From Diphasiastrum complanatum (lineage: Eukaryota; Streptophyta; Lycopodiopsida; Lycopodiales; Lycopodiaceae), in contig CM055099.1 in NCBI GenBank assembly GCA_029204225.1, forward strand, positions 47,368,542 to 47,432,541: 64,000 nucleotides of DNA. Reading direction: 5' to 3'. Under the pieces are notes generated by a model. It saw only the letters and a list, made by a program, of their open reading frames with translations, was not told the origin of the DNA and searched no databases. A program made the position numbers and the translations under genes. Positions 34,577 through 39,179 of this stretch are shown piece after piece. The stretch's first letter is position 1; each line of letters opens with the position of its first letter.

Positions 34577-36682
34577 TAGTGCCCTGTGGTACCGCTTTTA
34601 TGGTACCGCCGGTACCATAACAGTACAGTACCGCCTTGGGATCCGCGGTACCAGGGCGGTACCATTTTTTTATATATATATTTTTAATATTTTTTATCTT
34701 TAATTATTGCCTTTTACATAGTAAAATAAGTTATAAAAAATGGAAAAAAAAAAAAAAAAAAAAAAGGATTTTGGCTGTAAAAAAAGAGGTACCGCGGTAC
34801 CATAATGGCGGTACCACGTGCCACTATGATATACATATATATGTTTTTTTTTTCTGCGGTTGTCCCAGAAATGTGTTTCTGTGCAACTATGATTAGGAGA
34901 TTAGGAGAGGTTACCTATGAACCAGAATTGCCACAAGGTTGCAAAGCTTTTCTTGCATTTCATGTAAGTCAGGTATGTAAAGCTTTGAGCAAATCAAACA
35001 ATTTGGTGGGCAAAGATGTTCTAGTAGAGCCCATAGAAATAAGAATCTTCCTCGTTAGCCAGAAACAATACTTGGTCAAAGAGAGACACAGACAAGTTAT
35101 GATTTGTATCAAGAGGATCTAGTCAAGTGGAAGGATGGTTAGGTTGACAATGCAACCTAGAAAAAAACAAGTAACCTTCATAAGCTATTTCCAAACTTTG
35201 TCATAGAGGACTAAGACATCTTAGTCCTCTATGACTTTTAAGGGGAAGGGAGTGTTATGAGCCCGTAACCAGTGCCGAACCCTAGGGCATGATAGTTGGG
35301 GACAACAAGAAGGCAAGACAATGCTAATGGCATGGGTATGCACATGGACCCCAAATTGGAATAAAACTCCAAGTGAACCATAAATGGTAGATATTACTCA
35401 TGGGGGCCCAAGTCAAGGGATTGGGTACATGCAATGAGCACATGCACAACAAGTGACAAGTTCATTGACTGGTGTCAAGACACATGGCACCCATGCATGC
35501 GATCAGTCTAGATTGGGTTCAGAGGCTCTATAAAAGAGAAAGGGCATGGCTAGGTGGAGAACTTCACTCATCTATCTAACCATTACAAGACCAGATCTAA
35601 GCTATTGTGTTGGAAGATTGAGCCAATTCATGCAAGATCCTAGTGAGGAGCATTGGAAGCTAGGAAAACGAGTTTTGAGGTACATCATTGGAACTCGAGA
35701 TTTTGGCATATTGTATGAGGGATCATCAACTAACTTGTTTGGATTTTCAGATTCGGACTATGCTGGAGATATAATGGATAGGAAATCCATTAGTGCTCAT
35801 TGTATTTTCATAGGTGATGGAGCGATATCATGGATGTCGAACTCTTCTATTGTGTGATCGATTGTAAGAATGATCATGGTAATTTTGAGCATACAAAATG
35901 TATATGGTCTAGATCACTTTCAACATCCTCCAATGTCTGGCATGGGTTCTACAGGAAAGCCATGAACATAACCAAAAAACAACACCCTACATTGTTGTCA
36001 TGGAGTACAATTATTCTTATGATTAACAGAGGAAGGGGAACTTCGAGCTCATTGCAAAATAATCATTGCTTGCCCACATAATTTCACGTGAAAATCAAGA
36101 AGAGTTCTTCATACCACAGCAATTGTACAGAATTTGAAACATACCAAGCGATGGCAAGATTAGCTCAGGTAAACAGAGGACTCGGTCTTCTTGTGTAGGC
36201 CTTCTTCCAATTAACAATGCAGCTCCACATTTCTTACCACTTTCATGGACTCCCCCAAAAACTTCATCTATCCTGCTGAGGGTGTCCAATTCTTCTTCAG
36301 CTGTCACATGCCCAAAGCCCATTTCCACCCCCTTCTTCAGGTCTGCCTTCTGCTCATCAGATTGTCTGCGCTCAAAAAATACGCCCGGATTAAAACAGCT
36401 ACTGGAGCTTGCCATCCCTACCCAATTGCTCCACTCATCCATGAAGGCTAATACGCTTGCTTCATCCAAATTCTTCAAAAAATCCATCATCAATTGCTCT
36501 TCGGCATCATCCTCCCCGTCCATATGGCCTCCCCCCTTGAAACCCTCTTCAAATCCTTTCCTGTGATTGCCATCCATGGCGGATTCCTCATCAGCTGGGA
36601 ATTTAGCTGCTGCGCGATAGCCACCAAGGGAGAGGATTAGCAGCAGAAGAGCAGCGATCCATGGTTGTCTTAGCCCTTTCAT
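202..36682 (-). CDS. Protein phosphatase 2C, PP2C51-like, 5' four exons (continues off left edge)
   Basis: Metal-dependent Ser/Thr phosphatase of the PPM/PP2C family. Exons are 36145-36682, 19907-20706, 1232-1355 and 202-472, all with GT-AG borders and consistent phase; later exons lie outside the window. The protein opens with an apparent signal peptide or membrane anchor (MKGLRQPW then a run of A/L/I), so the product probably enters the secretory pathway or is membrane-tethered. PP2C motifs appear in order: GRRPTQEDR (exon 1), [15 protein letters not shown] (exon 2), GGTTACIAL and IANLGDSKA (exon 3), [21 protein letters not shown] and [14 protein letters not shown] (exon 4). The C-terminal metal-binding DG motifs are not reached. 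Exon 2 carries a long acidic, Ser-rich insert of about 200 residues between the DGHNG motif and the next core motif. From memory, Arabidopsis PP2C51-type proteins have similar N-terminal and insert architecture. The start was set at the ATG 36680-36682 because the upstream in-frame codon is GTG. Confidence 0.9.
473..1231 (-). other. PP2C intron 3
   Basis: An intron of ordinary size with no recognisable transposon in it. It contrasts with the two giant introns upstream. Confidence 0.75.
1232..1355 (-). CDS. PP2C exon 3
   Basis: A 124-nt exon. Acceptor ATTACAG ends at 1356 and the donor is GAAA|GTATGT. It encodes [17 protein letters not shown], then [20 protein letters not shown]. This is the PP2C GSTA-type motif followed by the NxGDSRA motif, which is conserved in the family with Lys in place of Arg here. 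Intron 3 (473-1231, 759 nt) separates it from exon 4. Confidence 0.87.
1837..1892. repeat. (GT)n-(GC)n compound microsatellite
   Basis: About 40 bases of GT repeats run directly into GC/CG alternation (1879-1892), then GTGCACACATGTGTGTGC. The alternating purine-pyrimidine tract could adopt Z-DNA. Confidence 0.9.
1950..4092 (-). mobile_element. Decayed LINE (non-LTR retrotransposon), interrupted by an LTR-like insert
   Basis: On the minus strand, reverse-transcriptase pieces of the same family as the 16.2-18.7 kb copy are visible: [18 protein letters not shown] (about 3600-3700), [17 protein letters not shown], and [14 protein letters not shown] (about 3400). A zinc-finger tail region lies at 3027-3100. 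The sequence between the RT and the tail is shortened, and frames change repeatedly. The 3' end is AATAAAGC then (TTTC)n and (CT)n, read on the minus strand at 1953-1985. Bases about 2437-3010 are foreign to the LINE. Not functional. Confidence 0.75.
2437..3010 (+). repeat. Possible solo LTR inside the LINE
   Basis: This stretch interrupts the LINE C-terminal region. It has three imperfect direct copies of TTGGCCTTGGGCCCTAT-type sequence (about 2590-2705) and a TATA-like CTATAAGTAGGG at 2821-2832 followed by a CT-rich leader, as in a plant LTR promoter. I could not find clean TG..CA ends or a target duplication, so the limits are approximate. Confidence 0.35.
4193..9301 (-). mobile_element. 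Copia element 1 (decayed, minus strand)
   Basis: Ty1/Copia order read on the minus strand. A gag region lies right of 7760. Protease has [19 protein letters not shown] (7464-7700). The gag-pre-integrase is [25 protein letters not shown] (7150-7430). A stop-riddled integrase core is at about 6780-7150, and the integrase C-terminus has NRHPTKAIE and [18 protein letters not shown] (6470-6716). The RT has [35 protein letters not shown] and the catalytic YVDDL at about 5640. RNase H is at 5110-5330 and resumes at 4380-4580 after a LINE insert. A purine tract precedes a TGTTAAAAATG LTR start whose plus-strand end is 4192. Multiple stops and frameshifts make it inactive. Its 5' leader appears split by Copia element 2. 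Confidence 0.85.
4575..5105 (-). mobile_element. LINE 3' fragment inserted in Copia-1 RNase H
   Basis: Bases about 4740-5100 closely match the zinc-finger and tail region of the LINE at 16830-17200, in the same order and orientation. Copia RNase H reads [16 protein letters not shown] up to about 5105, and resumes left of 4580 as [18 protein letters not shown] severely 5'-truncated LINE copy therefore sits within that domain. Confidence 0.75.
9302..9691 (-). repeat. Copia-2 3' LTR
   Basis: A 390-bp direct copy of the right LTR. On the plus strand it starts TGATGAATTGCAAG and ends ACTCTTCAACA, so it has TG..CA ends. It is followed by the complement of the polypurine tract. Confidence 0.92.
9840..10530 (-). 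pseudogene. Copia-2 RNase H and RT C-terminus
   Basis: Reads [105 protein letters not shown], then [21 protein letters not shown]. Several in-frame stops occur, for example after EGYSDFD at about 10150. Confidence 0.85.
10540..11250 (-). pseudogene. Copia-2 reverse transcriptase
   Basis: RVT_2 family. It contains [74 protein letters not shown] and [15 protein letters not shown]. Two frameshifts split it. Confidence 0.85.
11640..11800. other. AT-rich segment replacing the Copia-2 integrase
   Basis: AT-rich sequence with no similarity to pol. It sits exactly where the integrase catalytic core should be, between gag-pre-integrase and the RT spacer. Confidence 0.6.
11853..13337 (-). pseudogene. 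Copia-2 gag, protease and gag-pre-integrase
   Basis: gag starts at the ATG 13335-13337 ([20 protein letters not shown], a typical Copia gag opening). It continues through [20 protein letters not shown], to a perfect zinc knuckle [14 protein letters not shown] (C-x2-C-x4-H-x4-C, about 12350-12400), a degraded protease ([24 protein letters not shown]), and [15 protein letters not shown] of the gag-pre-integrase. A MITE at 12557-12739 disrupts gag. Confidence 0.8.
12557..12739. mobile_element. hAT-type MITE (GGTTCGAACC word) in Copia-2 gag
   Basis: A 183-bp insert flanked by an exact 8-bp duplication GTTCTGGA (12549-12556 and 12740-12747). The ends are inverted: left CAAGATTACAAGGCGATTCG, right, read inward, CATAGTTGCACGAATCG. 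The interior is rich in the palindrome CCGGTTTGAACCGG / GGTTCGAACC around a T-rich loop. An 8-bp duplication is diagnostic of hAT transposition. Confidence 0.85.
13780..13791 (-). promoter_or_regulatory. Copia-2 tRNA primer-binding site
   Basis: Minus strand TGGTATCAGAGC lies immediately internal to the 5' LTR. It matches the 3' end complement of plant initiator tRNA-Met, the usual Copia primer. Confidence 0.9.
13792..14828 (-). repeat. Copia-2 5' LTR, interrupted by a MITE
   Basis: Matches the left LTR closely apart from an expanded (GA)n tract at 13945-13974, small indels, and a 610-bp MITE plus its 8-bp target duplication. Removing the insert gives about 419 bp. LTR divergence is low but not zero, so the insertion is not very recent. 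Confidence 0.92.
14161..14770. mobile_element. hAT-type MITE (GAAACGCGTTTC word) in Copia-2 LTR
   Basis: A 610-bp insert with a perfect 13-bp terminal inverted repeat CATAGATGCCCAG and an exact 8-bp target duplication GTACAACT (14153-14160, 14771-14778). The terminal regions reiterate AGAAACGCGTTTCTG palindromes; the middle is AT-rich and noncoding. It is a nonautonomous hAT element and younger than the Copia element it interrupts. Confidence 0.92.
14829..15062 (-). mobile_element. Remainder of Copia-1 5' leader with primer-binding site
   Basis: A second TGGTATCAGAGC (minus strand, 15051-15062) is followed on its left by a leader whose style matches 8850-9301, with repeated gatctg / ctgatct words. 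The simplest reading is that Copia-2 inserted into the 5' leader of another Copia element, probably Copia-1. I see no clean target duplication at the junction. Confidence 0.5.
15061..15240 (-). repeat. Partial LTR next to the second primer-binding site
   Basis: Starts TGATAGAATTATGAGAATAA exactly at the primer-binding-site border, as a Copia LTR end should. Its far end is not recognisable, and it does not obviously match the sequence left of 4192. Confidence 0.4.
15492..15901. repeat. Two-copy tandem repeat, 205-bp unit
   Basis: Units start at 15492 and 15697 with ATGGCTCTAGACAGCACTGC. They share almost all positions (GCTGGCAGCTGACTGGCTGG, GTGCCGCCAATTCTGCTGCC), with a few substitutions and small indels. 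The sequence is GC-rich and codes Ala/Ser-rich peptides in several frames. Because 205 is not a multiple of 3, the repeats fall in different frames, so I do not call a gene. Confidence 0.9.
16011..16220 (-). mobile_element. 5'-truncated LINE copy with target duplication
   Basis: About 200 bp, minus strand. The 3' end (left) is TTAATATAAAT(CTTT)n(CT)n. It is bounded on both sides by ATAGCCAGCTCAGAGAGAG (16002-16020 and 16221-16239), the target duplication expected of LINE integration. It is inserted at the tail of an older LINE copy. Confidence 0.75.
16231..18690 (-). mobile_element. LINE (non-LTR retrotransposon), decayed, RT to 3' tail
   Basis: Minus strand. RT motifs read [92 protein letters not shown] and the catalytic YADDVVL (about 17930). 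[15 protein letters not shown] (17840) and [11 protein letters not shown] (17730) follow. The tail domain [20 protein letters not shown] (about 16880-16930) is a C-C-H-C finger. The 3' end is AATAAAGCTCTCTC. No endonuclease is present, so it is 5'-truncated. Frames shift at about 17640, 17400 and 17110. Confidence 0.88.
18691..18780 (-). repeat. Degenerate LINE tail
   Basis: GAGAAAGAGTTGTATTAATGTATTTC resembles the 3' ends at 16240 and 1970. A very short, decayed copy of the same LINE tail abuts the larger copy. Confidence 0.4.
19519..19717. mobile_element. hAT-type foldback MITE (GCGATTCGC word)
   Basis: About 199 bp with inverted ends CATAGATGCACTGGCGATTC and, from the right, CATAGTTGCAGCGATTCGC. 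The interior repeats GCGAATCGC / GCGATTCGC on both arms around a T-run. No exact 8-bp duplication survives, so the borders are inferred from the CATAG termini. Confidence 0.65.
19907..20706 (-). CDS. PP2C exon 2
   Basis: An 800-nt exon with acceptor CAG at 20707-20709 and donor GAA|GTAAGA at 19906. It contains the metal-binding DGHNG motif near its 5' end, then a poorly conserved insert (residues such as [16 protein letters not shown]), and ends with [12 protein letters not shown] just before the GGTTA core motif in exon 3. Phase is 2 on entry and 0 on exit, matching both neighbours. Confidence 0.88.
20710..22470. other. Intron sequence without recognised features
   Basis: AT-rich with no long reading frames, repeats or transposon signatures that I could recognise. 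Confidence 0.6.
23105..23305 (+). pseudogene. Fragment of hAT accessory gene
   Basis: About 200 bases closely matching 26350-26540 (shared stretches include CACGAGAGCCAGCGAGAGAT and GGATTGGAATTA). Premature stops occur, and at about 23305 the sequence switches abruptly into antisense transposase sequence. It is a deletion-fusion remnant. Confidence 0.7.
23306..25040 (-). pseudogene. hAT transposase (BED finger + DUF659), broken
   Basis: Starts [15 protein letters not shown] with a BED-type finger (C-x2-C..H), then a long Ala/Pro/Ser/Thr-rich linker and [13 protein letters not shown]-type core ([20 protein letters not shown]). A spliced exon opens [16 protein letters not shown] and [13 protein letters not shown]; later comes [20 protein letters not shown] and [10 protein letters not shown]. 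Breaks: an in-frame TAG at about 24270 just before [10 protein letters not shown]; a frameshift at about 23740, where [20 protein letters not shown] continues in another frame; and loss of the RW motif and the C-terminal dimerisation domain. It aligns with the intact transposase at 31585-34173. Confidence 0.85.
25076..25138. repeat. (CT)n microsatellite
   Basis: About 63 bases of uninterrupted TC repeats, followed by CA repeats, just upstream of the hAT-1 transposase start. Confidence 0.95.
25180..25235. promoter_or_regulatory. Degenerate CCCTAAA (telo-box-like) repeats
   Basis: TAAACCCTAAACCCCAAACC and nearby variants read toward the minus-strand transposase. Plant promoters of housekeeping genes often use AAACCCTA telo-boxes. 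The match is only approximate. Confidence 0.4.
25434..25507. repeat. (CT)n microsatellite
   Basis: About 74 bases of CT repeats. The preceding 170 bases are dominated by (CA)n tracts. Confidence 0.95.
25938..26106. repeat. Two long (AG)n microsatellites
   Basis: AG tracts at 25938-26008 and 26044-26106, separated by a short A-rich and GC-containing spacer. Confidence 0.95.
26108..26130 (+). promoter_or_regulatory. Three TTTAGGG telomere-type repeats
   Basis: Three perfect TTTAGGG units lie about 75 bases upstream of the accessory-gene ATG, in inverted relation to the CCCTAAA run near 25190. Read as a telo-box-like promoter element or a tiny interstitial telomere repeat. Confidence 0.55.
26202..26655 (+). 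pseudogene. hAT accessory gene (two exons, one stop)
   Basis: Exon 1 ATGGCAGGGCGCACACCAAC encodes MAGRTPTN and ends at a GTGAGT donor. Exon 2 begins about 26334 after TTTTTGTGTGCAAAG and encodes [20 protein letters not shown], a stop (TAA at about 26396), then in the same frame [40 protein letters not shown] and [14 protein letters not shown]. It matches the intact gene at 28965-29330 along its length, and its 3' flank is also related. An ATG at 26422, past the stop, opens the C-terminal half. Confidence 0.7.
26905..26948. repeat. (GT)n(AG)n compound microsatellite
   Basis: About nine GT units followed by about twelve GA units. Confidence 0.9.
27193..27218. repeat. (AG)n microsatellite
   Basis: A short GA repeat. 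Confidence 0.85.
28033..28271. mobile_element. hAT-type MITE (GGACGCGTCC family)
   Basis: About 239 bp. It starts GATGAGGGTCCGGGCC and ends GGGTCCCCCTTCCTTAG, both matching the ends of hAT element 3. The arms consist of repeated GTCCGCGTCC / GGACGCGGACGC words around T- and A-runs. It lies between a (TTA)n spacer (27996-28032) and an (AT)n spacer (28272-28313). Confidence 0.7.
28272..28313. repeat. (AT)n spacer between hAT elements
   Basis: About 40 bases of AT repeat lie between the CTTAG end of the MITE and the CATAG end of hAT element 2. Confidence 0.9.
28564..28745. repeat. Two-copy tandem repeat, about 86-bp unit
   Basis: GCACATGGGCAYTG...GTGAGCAGACC...AATGGGAGACCAACACAGG recurs with a period of about 86 bases, and a third partial unit starts at 28737. 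It lies between the left terminal repeats and the accessory gene of hAT-2. Confidence 0.85.
28965..29330 (+). CDS. hAT-2 accessory protein, 121 aa
   Basis: I do not recognise this protein from any named family. It opens [20 protein letters not shown] with a highly charged predicted coiled-coil helix ([20 protein letters not shown]), then a Pro/Glu linker (residues about 48-66). A conserved block follows: [20 protein letters not shown], an Arg/Ala-rich basic helix, and [14 protein letters not shown]. The start is at 28965 because the decayed copy at 26202 also begins with a matching MA-R-P. It lies near the left end of hAT-2 and converges on the transposase. Its conservation with the 26202 and 23105 copies suggests selection. 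By analogy to second genes of CACTA or Mutator elements it might bind terminal repeats, but that is inference only. Confidence 0.7.
   Translation: MAERIPPKPEGEARRKLEEDIRRHNERHQKQEADIREMLRQTRQRNPEPEPPAPAVDPVPAVELDLDEQIGMNFTRRQLIMVRERAARRRANQEAARANREAEQERQNNAPDEGEESVEDQ
29854..34173 (-). CDS. hAT transposase, DUF659 type, four exons, 1336 aa
   Basis: Exons 32300-34173, 31840-32185, 31585-31746 and 29854-31482 join in phase with GT-AG borders, giving one open frame. The order is: a BED-like finger [15 protein letters not shown] (residues about 30-55); a Pro/Ser/Ala-rich linker; a DUF659 core with [30 protein letters not shown] and [12 protein letters not shown]; the RW motif [14 protein letters not shown] at the start of exon 2; [20 protein letters not shown]; and the dimerisation motif [18 protein letters not shown] (exon 3). 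The catalytic D (SDGWTD), D (TDNA) and E (CERNWS) are all present. Exon 4 adds an unusual 542-residue tail, acidic then Pro-rich, with a [17 protein letters not shown] basic patch resembling a nuclear localisation or AT-hook stretch. The start is the ATG at 34171-34173. Confidence 0.88.
34545..34574. repeat. (AT)n spacer between hAT-2 and a MITE
   Basis: Thirty bases of AT repeat lie between ...GACCTATG and CATAGTGCCC. Confidence 0.9.
34575..34828. mobile_element. hAT-type MITE (GGTACCGC word), relative of hAT-2
   Basis: A 254-bp element. Ends CATAGTGCCCTGTGGTACC and, from the right, CATAGTGGCACGTGGTACC; flanks ATATATAT / ATATACAT (7 of 8 matching). The left half (GGTACCGCCGGTACCAT, GGGATCCGCGGTACCAGG, then an A/T-rich centre and TAAAAAAAGAGG) parallels 28314-28540 of hAT-2 base for base over long stretches. 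It looks like a deletion derivative mobilised by a hAT-2-type transposase. Confidence 0.85.
34840..34892. repeat. Possible terminal remnant of another CATAG MITE
   Basis: Read inward from the right, CATAGTTGCACAGAAACACA resembles the termini of the MITE at 14161. No partner end is visible. Confidence 0.35.
34893..35252 (+). mobile_element. Gypsy integrase C-terminus fragment and polypurine tract
   Basis: Encodes [20 protein letters not shown] followed by [13 protein letters not shown], then in another frame [16 protein letters not shown] and [12 protein letters not shown]. These match the Ty3/Gypsy integrase C-terminal region (YELELP...FHVS, chromodomain-like LVKWK). Stops interrupt it. AAGGGGAAGGGAG precedes an LTR start. 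Confidence 0.75.
35253..35560 (+). repeat. Gypsy 3' LTR, truncated
   Basis: Starts TGTTATGAGCCCG right after the polypurine tract and includes a TATA box in GGCTCTATAAAAGAGAAAGG (about 35526-35537). It is cut by a Copia fragment. Confidence 0.6.
35545..35860 (+). pseudogene. Copia RT/RNase H fragment
   Basis: Encodes [60 protein letters not shown] and DIMDRKS, the end of RT and start of RNase H of a plant Copia element. It has no neighbouring element parts. Confidence 0.85.
36145..36682 (-). CDS. PP2C exon 1
   Basis: Encodes the N-terminal hydrophobic segment, an acidic Gly/Asp/Glu-rich linker, and the first PP2C motif GRRPTQEDR. The exon ends after the first base of a Gly codon at a G|GTATGT donor. 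It joins the exon 2 sequence [18 protein letters not shown] in frame. The region just right of 36682 is the 5' UTR and promoter; I see no convincing TATA box. Confidence 0.88.
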
Positions 36683-36715
36683 CGTTCGCACGAGCTCCTC
36701 ACACTCTGCGAACAC

Positions 36716-37850
36716 GTATTCTGTATTGGGAGCTTCAAAGTGTGCCTCATTTATGTATATTATGAAGGAGCTTGGCCATGTAATGAGTCATAGGCCAAAC
36801 TCAAAGGGGAGGAGCATCTTTTGATTCCTGAGTGAGCACAATATTTTATGTTTTTCCCTCGATTGCTTCCATTGCGTAATGGAATGAGTTTTGGACCTCA
36901 CCTATGACTCCTGACCAGGCAAAATGTCTTTGCCCCATGCTCATTGCATTGTGTAATGGATATGGGCTTTTTTCACATGACCTTTACGAAATAGAATTTA
37001 CATATAAAACACTTAATCAACCATTAGAAAATGAAAACGCCGAAGTCCTAATAGTGTTGCCCATTCTACTTTTTGAACAATCTAAAAAATGAGCATAAGC
37101 AGCCCCAACTATCCACTACGAAGAAGTAAAACTAAATGCCATGTAAAGCTTTATGTTCTTAGAATGTGTTTATCGTATCTATGTATACACCTAGCTTTAT
37201 CTACTTAGGATGTGTTTAATATATTGCATAGGTGAAGAGCCATATCTCCTAGATTTCTTCAAAAAAATTTATATTTCTTTGTTATTAGTGTTTTTGTCAA
37301 AAAATGCATCACGGTGCTTCTTCATGTCTAAAGTATGTGAACTCAACCACCTCTCTAACTTGATGTTGTGAAAAAAAAAAATTGTGATGATTCCAATTAA
37401 TGCAGTTGATGGAGGTGTTGGAAGTCTGGTTGAATACCCAAATTTGACAAGTATAGAGTCTTGACTTGATTTAGCAAAACTTCCATCCATTGGTCCTACA
37501 AAGTGTTTCAATTCATCGCATTGAGTGATATGCCTATTTGTTGACAAATCTGAAGATAGGTCTTGGCATTGAAATGTTCCTTTTAGACTTGTAGTATATT
37601 AGACCATTATTGATTACCTAAAACATGAAATTGCTTTTGATTAGTTGACAGATCCAAAAAACTTTAACCTCAAAGTGAGATCGATTGTGACCTTGAAAGC
37701 TGACTAATTACATCTTAGTAAGGCCATTCACTTTTCAAGCCAATTTTGATAAATCAACAACCGACAGATTTTAAAAAAAACATTCAAAACAATTTCATTT
37801 TCTAATTTTTCTTTTACGTAACTGGAATTTTCAATCCTAGTTTGATATAG
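36716..37850. other. Upstream of PP2C: 5' UTR/promoter and AT-rich intergenic DNA
   Basis: The first 100-200 bases should be the PP2C leader and promoter. I see no clear core-promoter element and no further genes or repeats. Confidence 0.5.
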
Positions 37851-38189
37851 ATTAAAGTCTGTGAAATTTGTTTTTTCCCATCAAAATTCAATTGAGATCA
37901 AATTGTTCCACCTTTAGCGATAAACTACTCAAGCATGCATTCTTTCCTATACAGTGCTCTAGAGAGGATTTAGACAACGAGGACAACATTGATATGACAC
38001 TTAAGTTCCTCAAAGAGATTGTATTGCCTGTGAATCATGACCATAGCAACAAGAATCTCATTTGAACATTGTTGCCTTAAAACCACAACCAAGTCTAGAG
38101 GTGTGAGACACATGCATCAACATATTTGGGAGAGAGAAGAAGCTTGAGGTGGTGGCTGGCTAACAAAATGGAATAGTTATTTCAATCTA

Positions 38190-39130
38190 CGTGGGATTTT
38201 TGAAAGAAAAAAAAAAAAAAAAAAAGATAGAGAGCATAATTCTATTTTTTCATGATATGACTTCATTGTGGTGGTATGACCTCCAACCAAAACCCGCTAT
38301 GTGGAGAGAATTCACAAAAGCATTTAGAAAATCATTTCTAGTTGTGGATTATTCAAGTTACTCTCAAAAGCTCATCAATTGCAAAATGGAGTCTAGGAAT
38401 TTATGGAATAAGATTTTATCATTTGATTTCAAACTGGCTCTCTGGCAGTTTATCCTAGGTTTTGCGAGTAGGTTAGTAAAATGAATGTAAGCGAATGTGA
38501 TTCAATCTTTTGATGATGTCATATGAATTACGAAAATCTATGATTCTACAATGGTGGCATCCATGAAGCAATTTCAAATTAATCTACCAACATCCAGACT
38601 AAAGAAATGAAATAAATGAGTTCATGAGAAGACTCGGATCAAATATTTTGACGAGCTGGATAGAATGACATTAAAATCAAAGCAAAAGAAGAAAATGTCC
38701 TAGAAGAAGTCCAAGAAAGCAAATTTTTGTTCTGTTTGCAATAAACTTGTACATACTACGGAATTTTGCCTAGGATGAAAAAACCTCATAGCTCAAGTAA
38801 TTGAGATGTCAGGTAATCAAAATCTGAAATTGAAAATTGACCTGATTGATTGTGAGTGTGATGTTCCTTTAGTACTACTTTTTTTTCAAATAATTCATTT
38901 TTCTTGAAATGCATAGTGAAATATCAAGAAGTCGGTATCTTAGTGGACAGTGATACAACTCATAGTTTTATTAATTCTCATCTTGTGCAGAAAATCAGCT
39001 TGAAAACTACAGCCAACAATCATAGATATAAAGTATATCTCCTTTCAGAAGCAAATTTGGAGACTTAGGAATTCAAAGTACCAAAGCTCCCAGTTTTGAT
39101 TCAAGACTATAGAAAATTACTTGATTTTCA
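38190..39130 (+). pseudogene. Decayed Gypsy gag-protease
   Basis: The gag-like stretch TSLWWYDLQPKPAMWREFTK is followed by a perfect zinc knuckle CSVCNKLVHTTEFC (38728-38769). Further on, protease LVDSDTTHSFINSHLVQ appears at about 38938-38990; the catalytic DSGAT is mutated to DSDTT. Stops occur throughout. Confidence 0.75.
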
Positions 39131-39179
39131 TGTTTCACATTTAGCACACAAAGACATAATTCTAAGCTCAAAATTGATA

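Larger units (their letters stand above)
20707..36144 (-). other. PP2C intron 1 (15.4 kb, hAT cluster)
   Basis: Lies between exon 2 acceptor and exon 1 donor. It contains a run of hAT-type DNA transposons (about 22472-34828) and, at its exon-1 end, decayed plus-strand Gypsy and Copia fragments. Bases 20710-22470 hold no recognisable gene or element. Confidence 0.85.

Noticed and set aside
36683-36715. Upstream in-frame extension of PP2C exon 1
   Set aside because: The first codon of that extension is GTG. The ATG at 36680-36682 directly precedes a good signal peptide.
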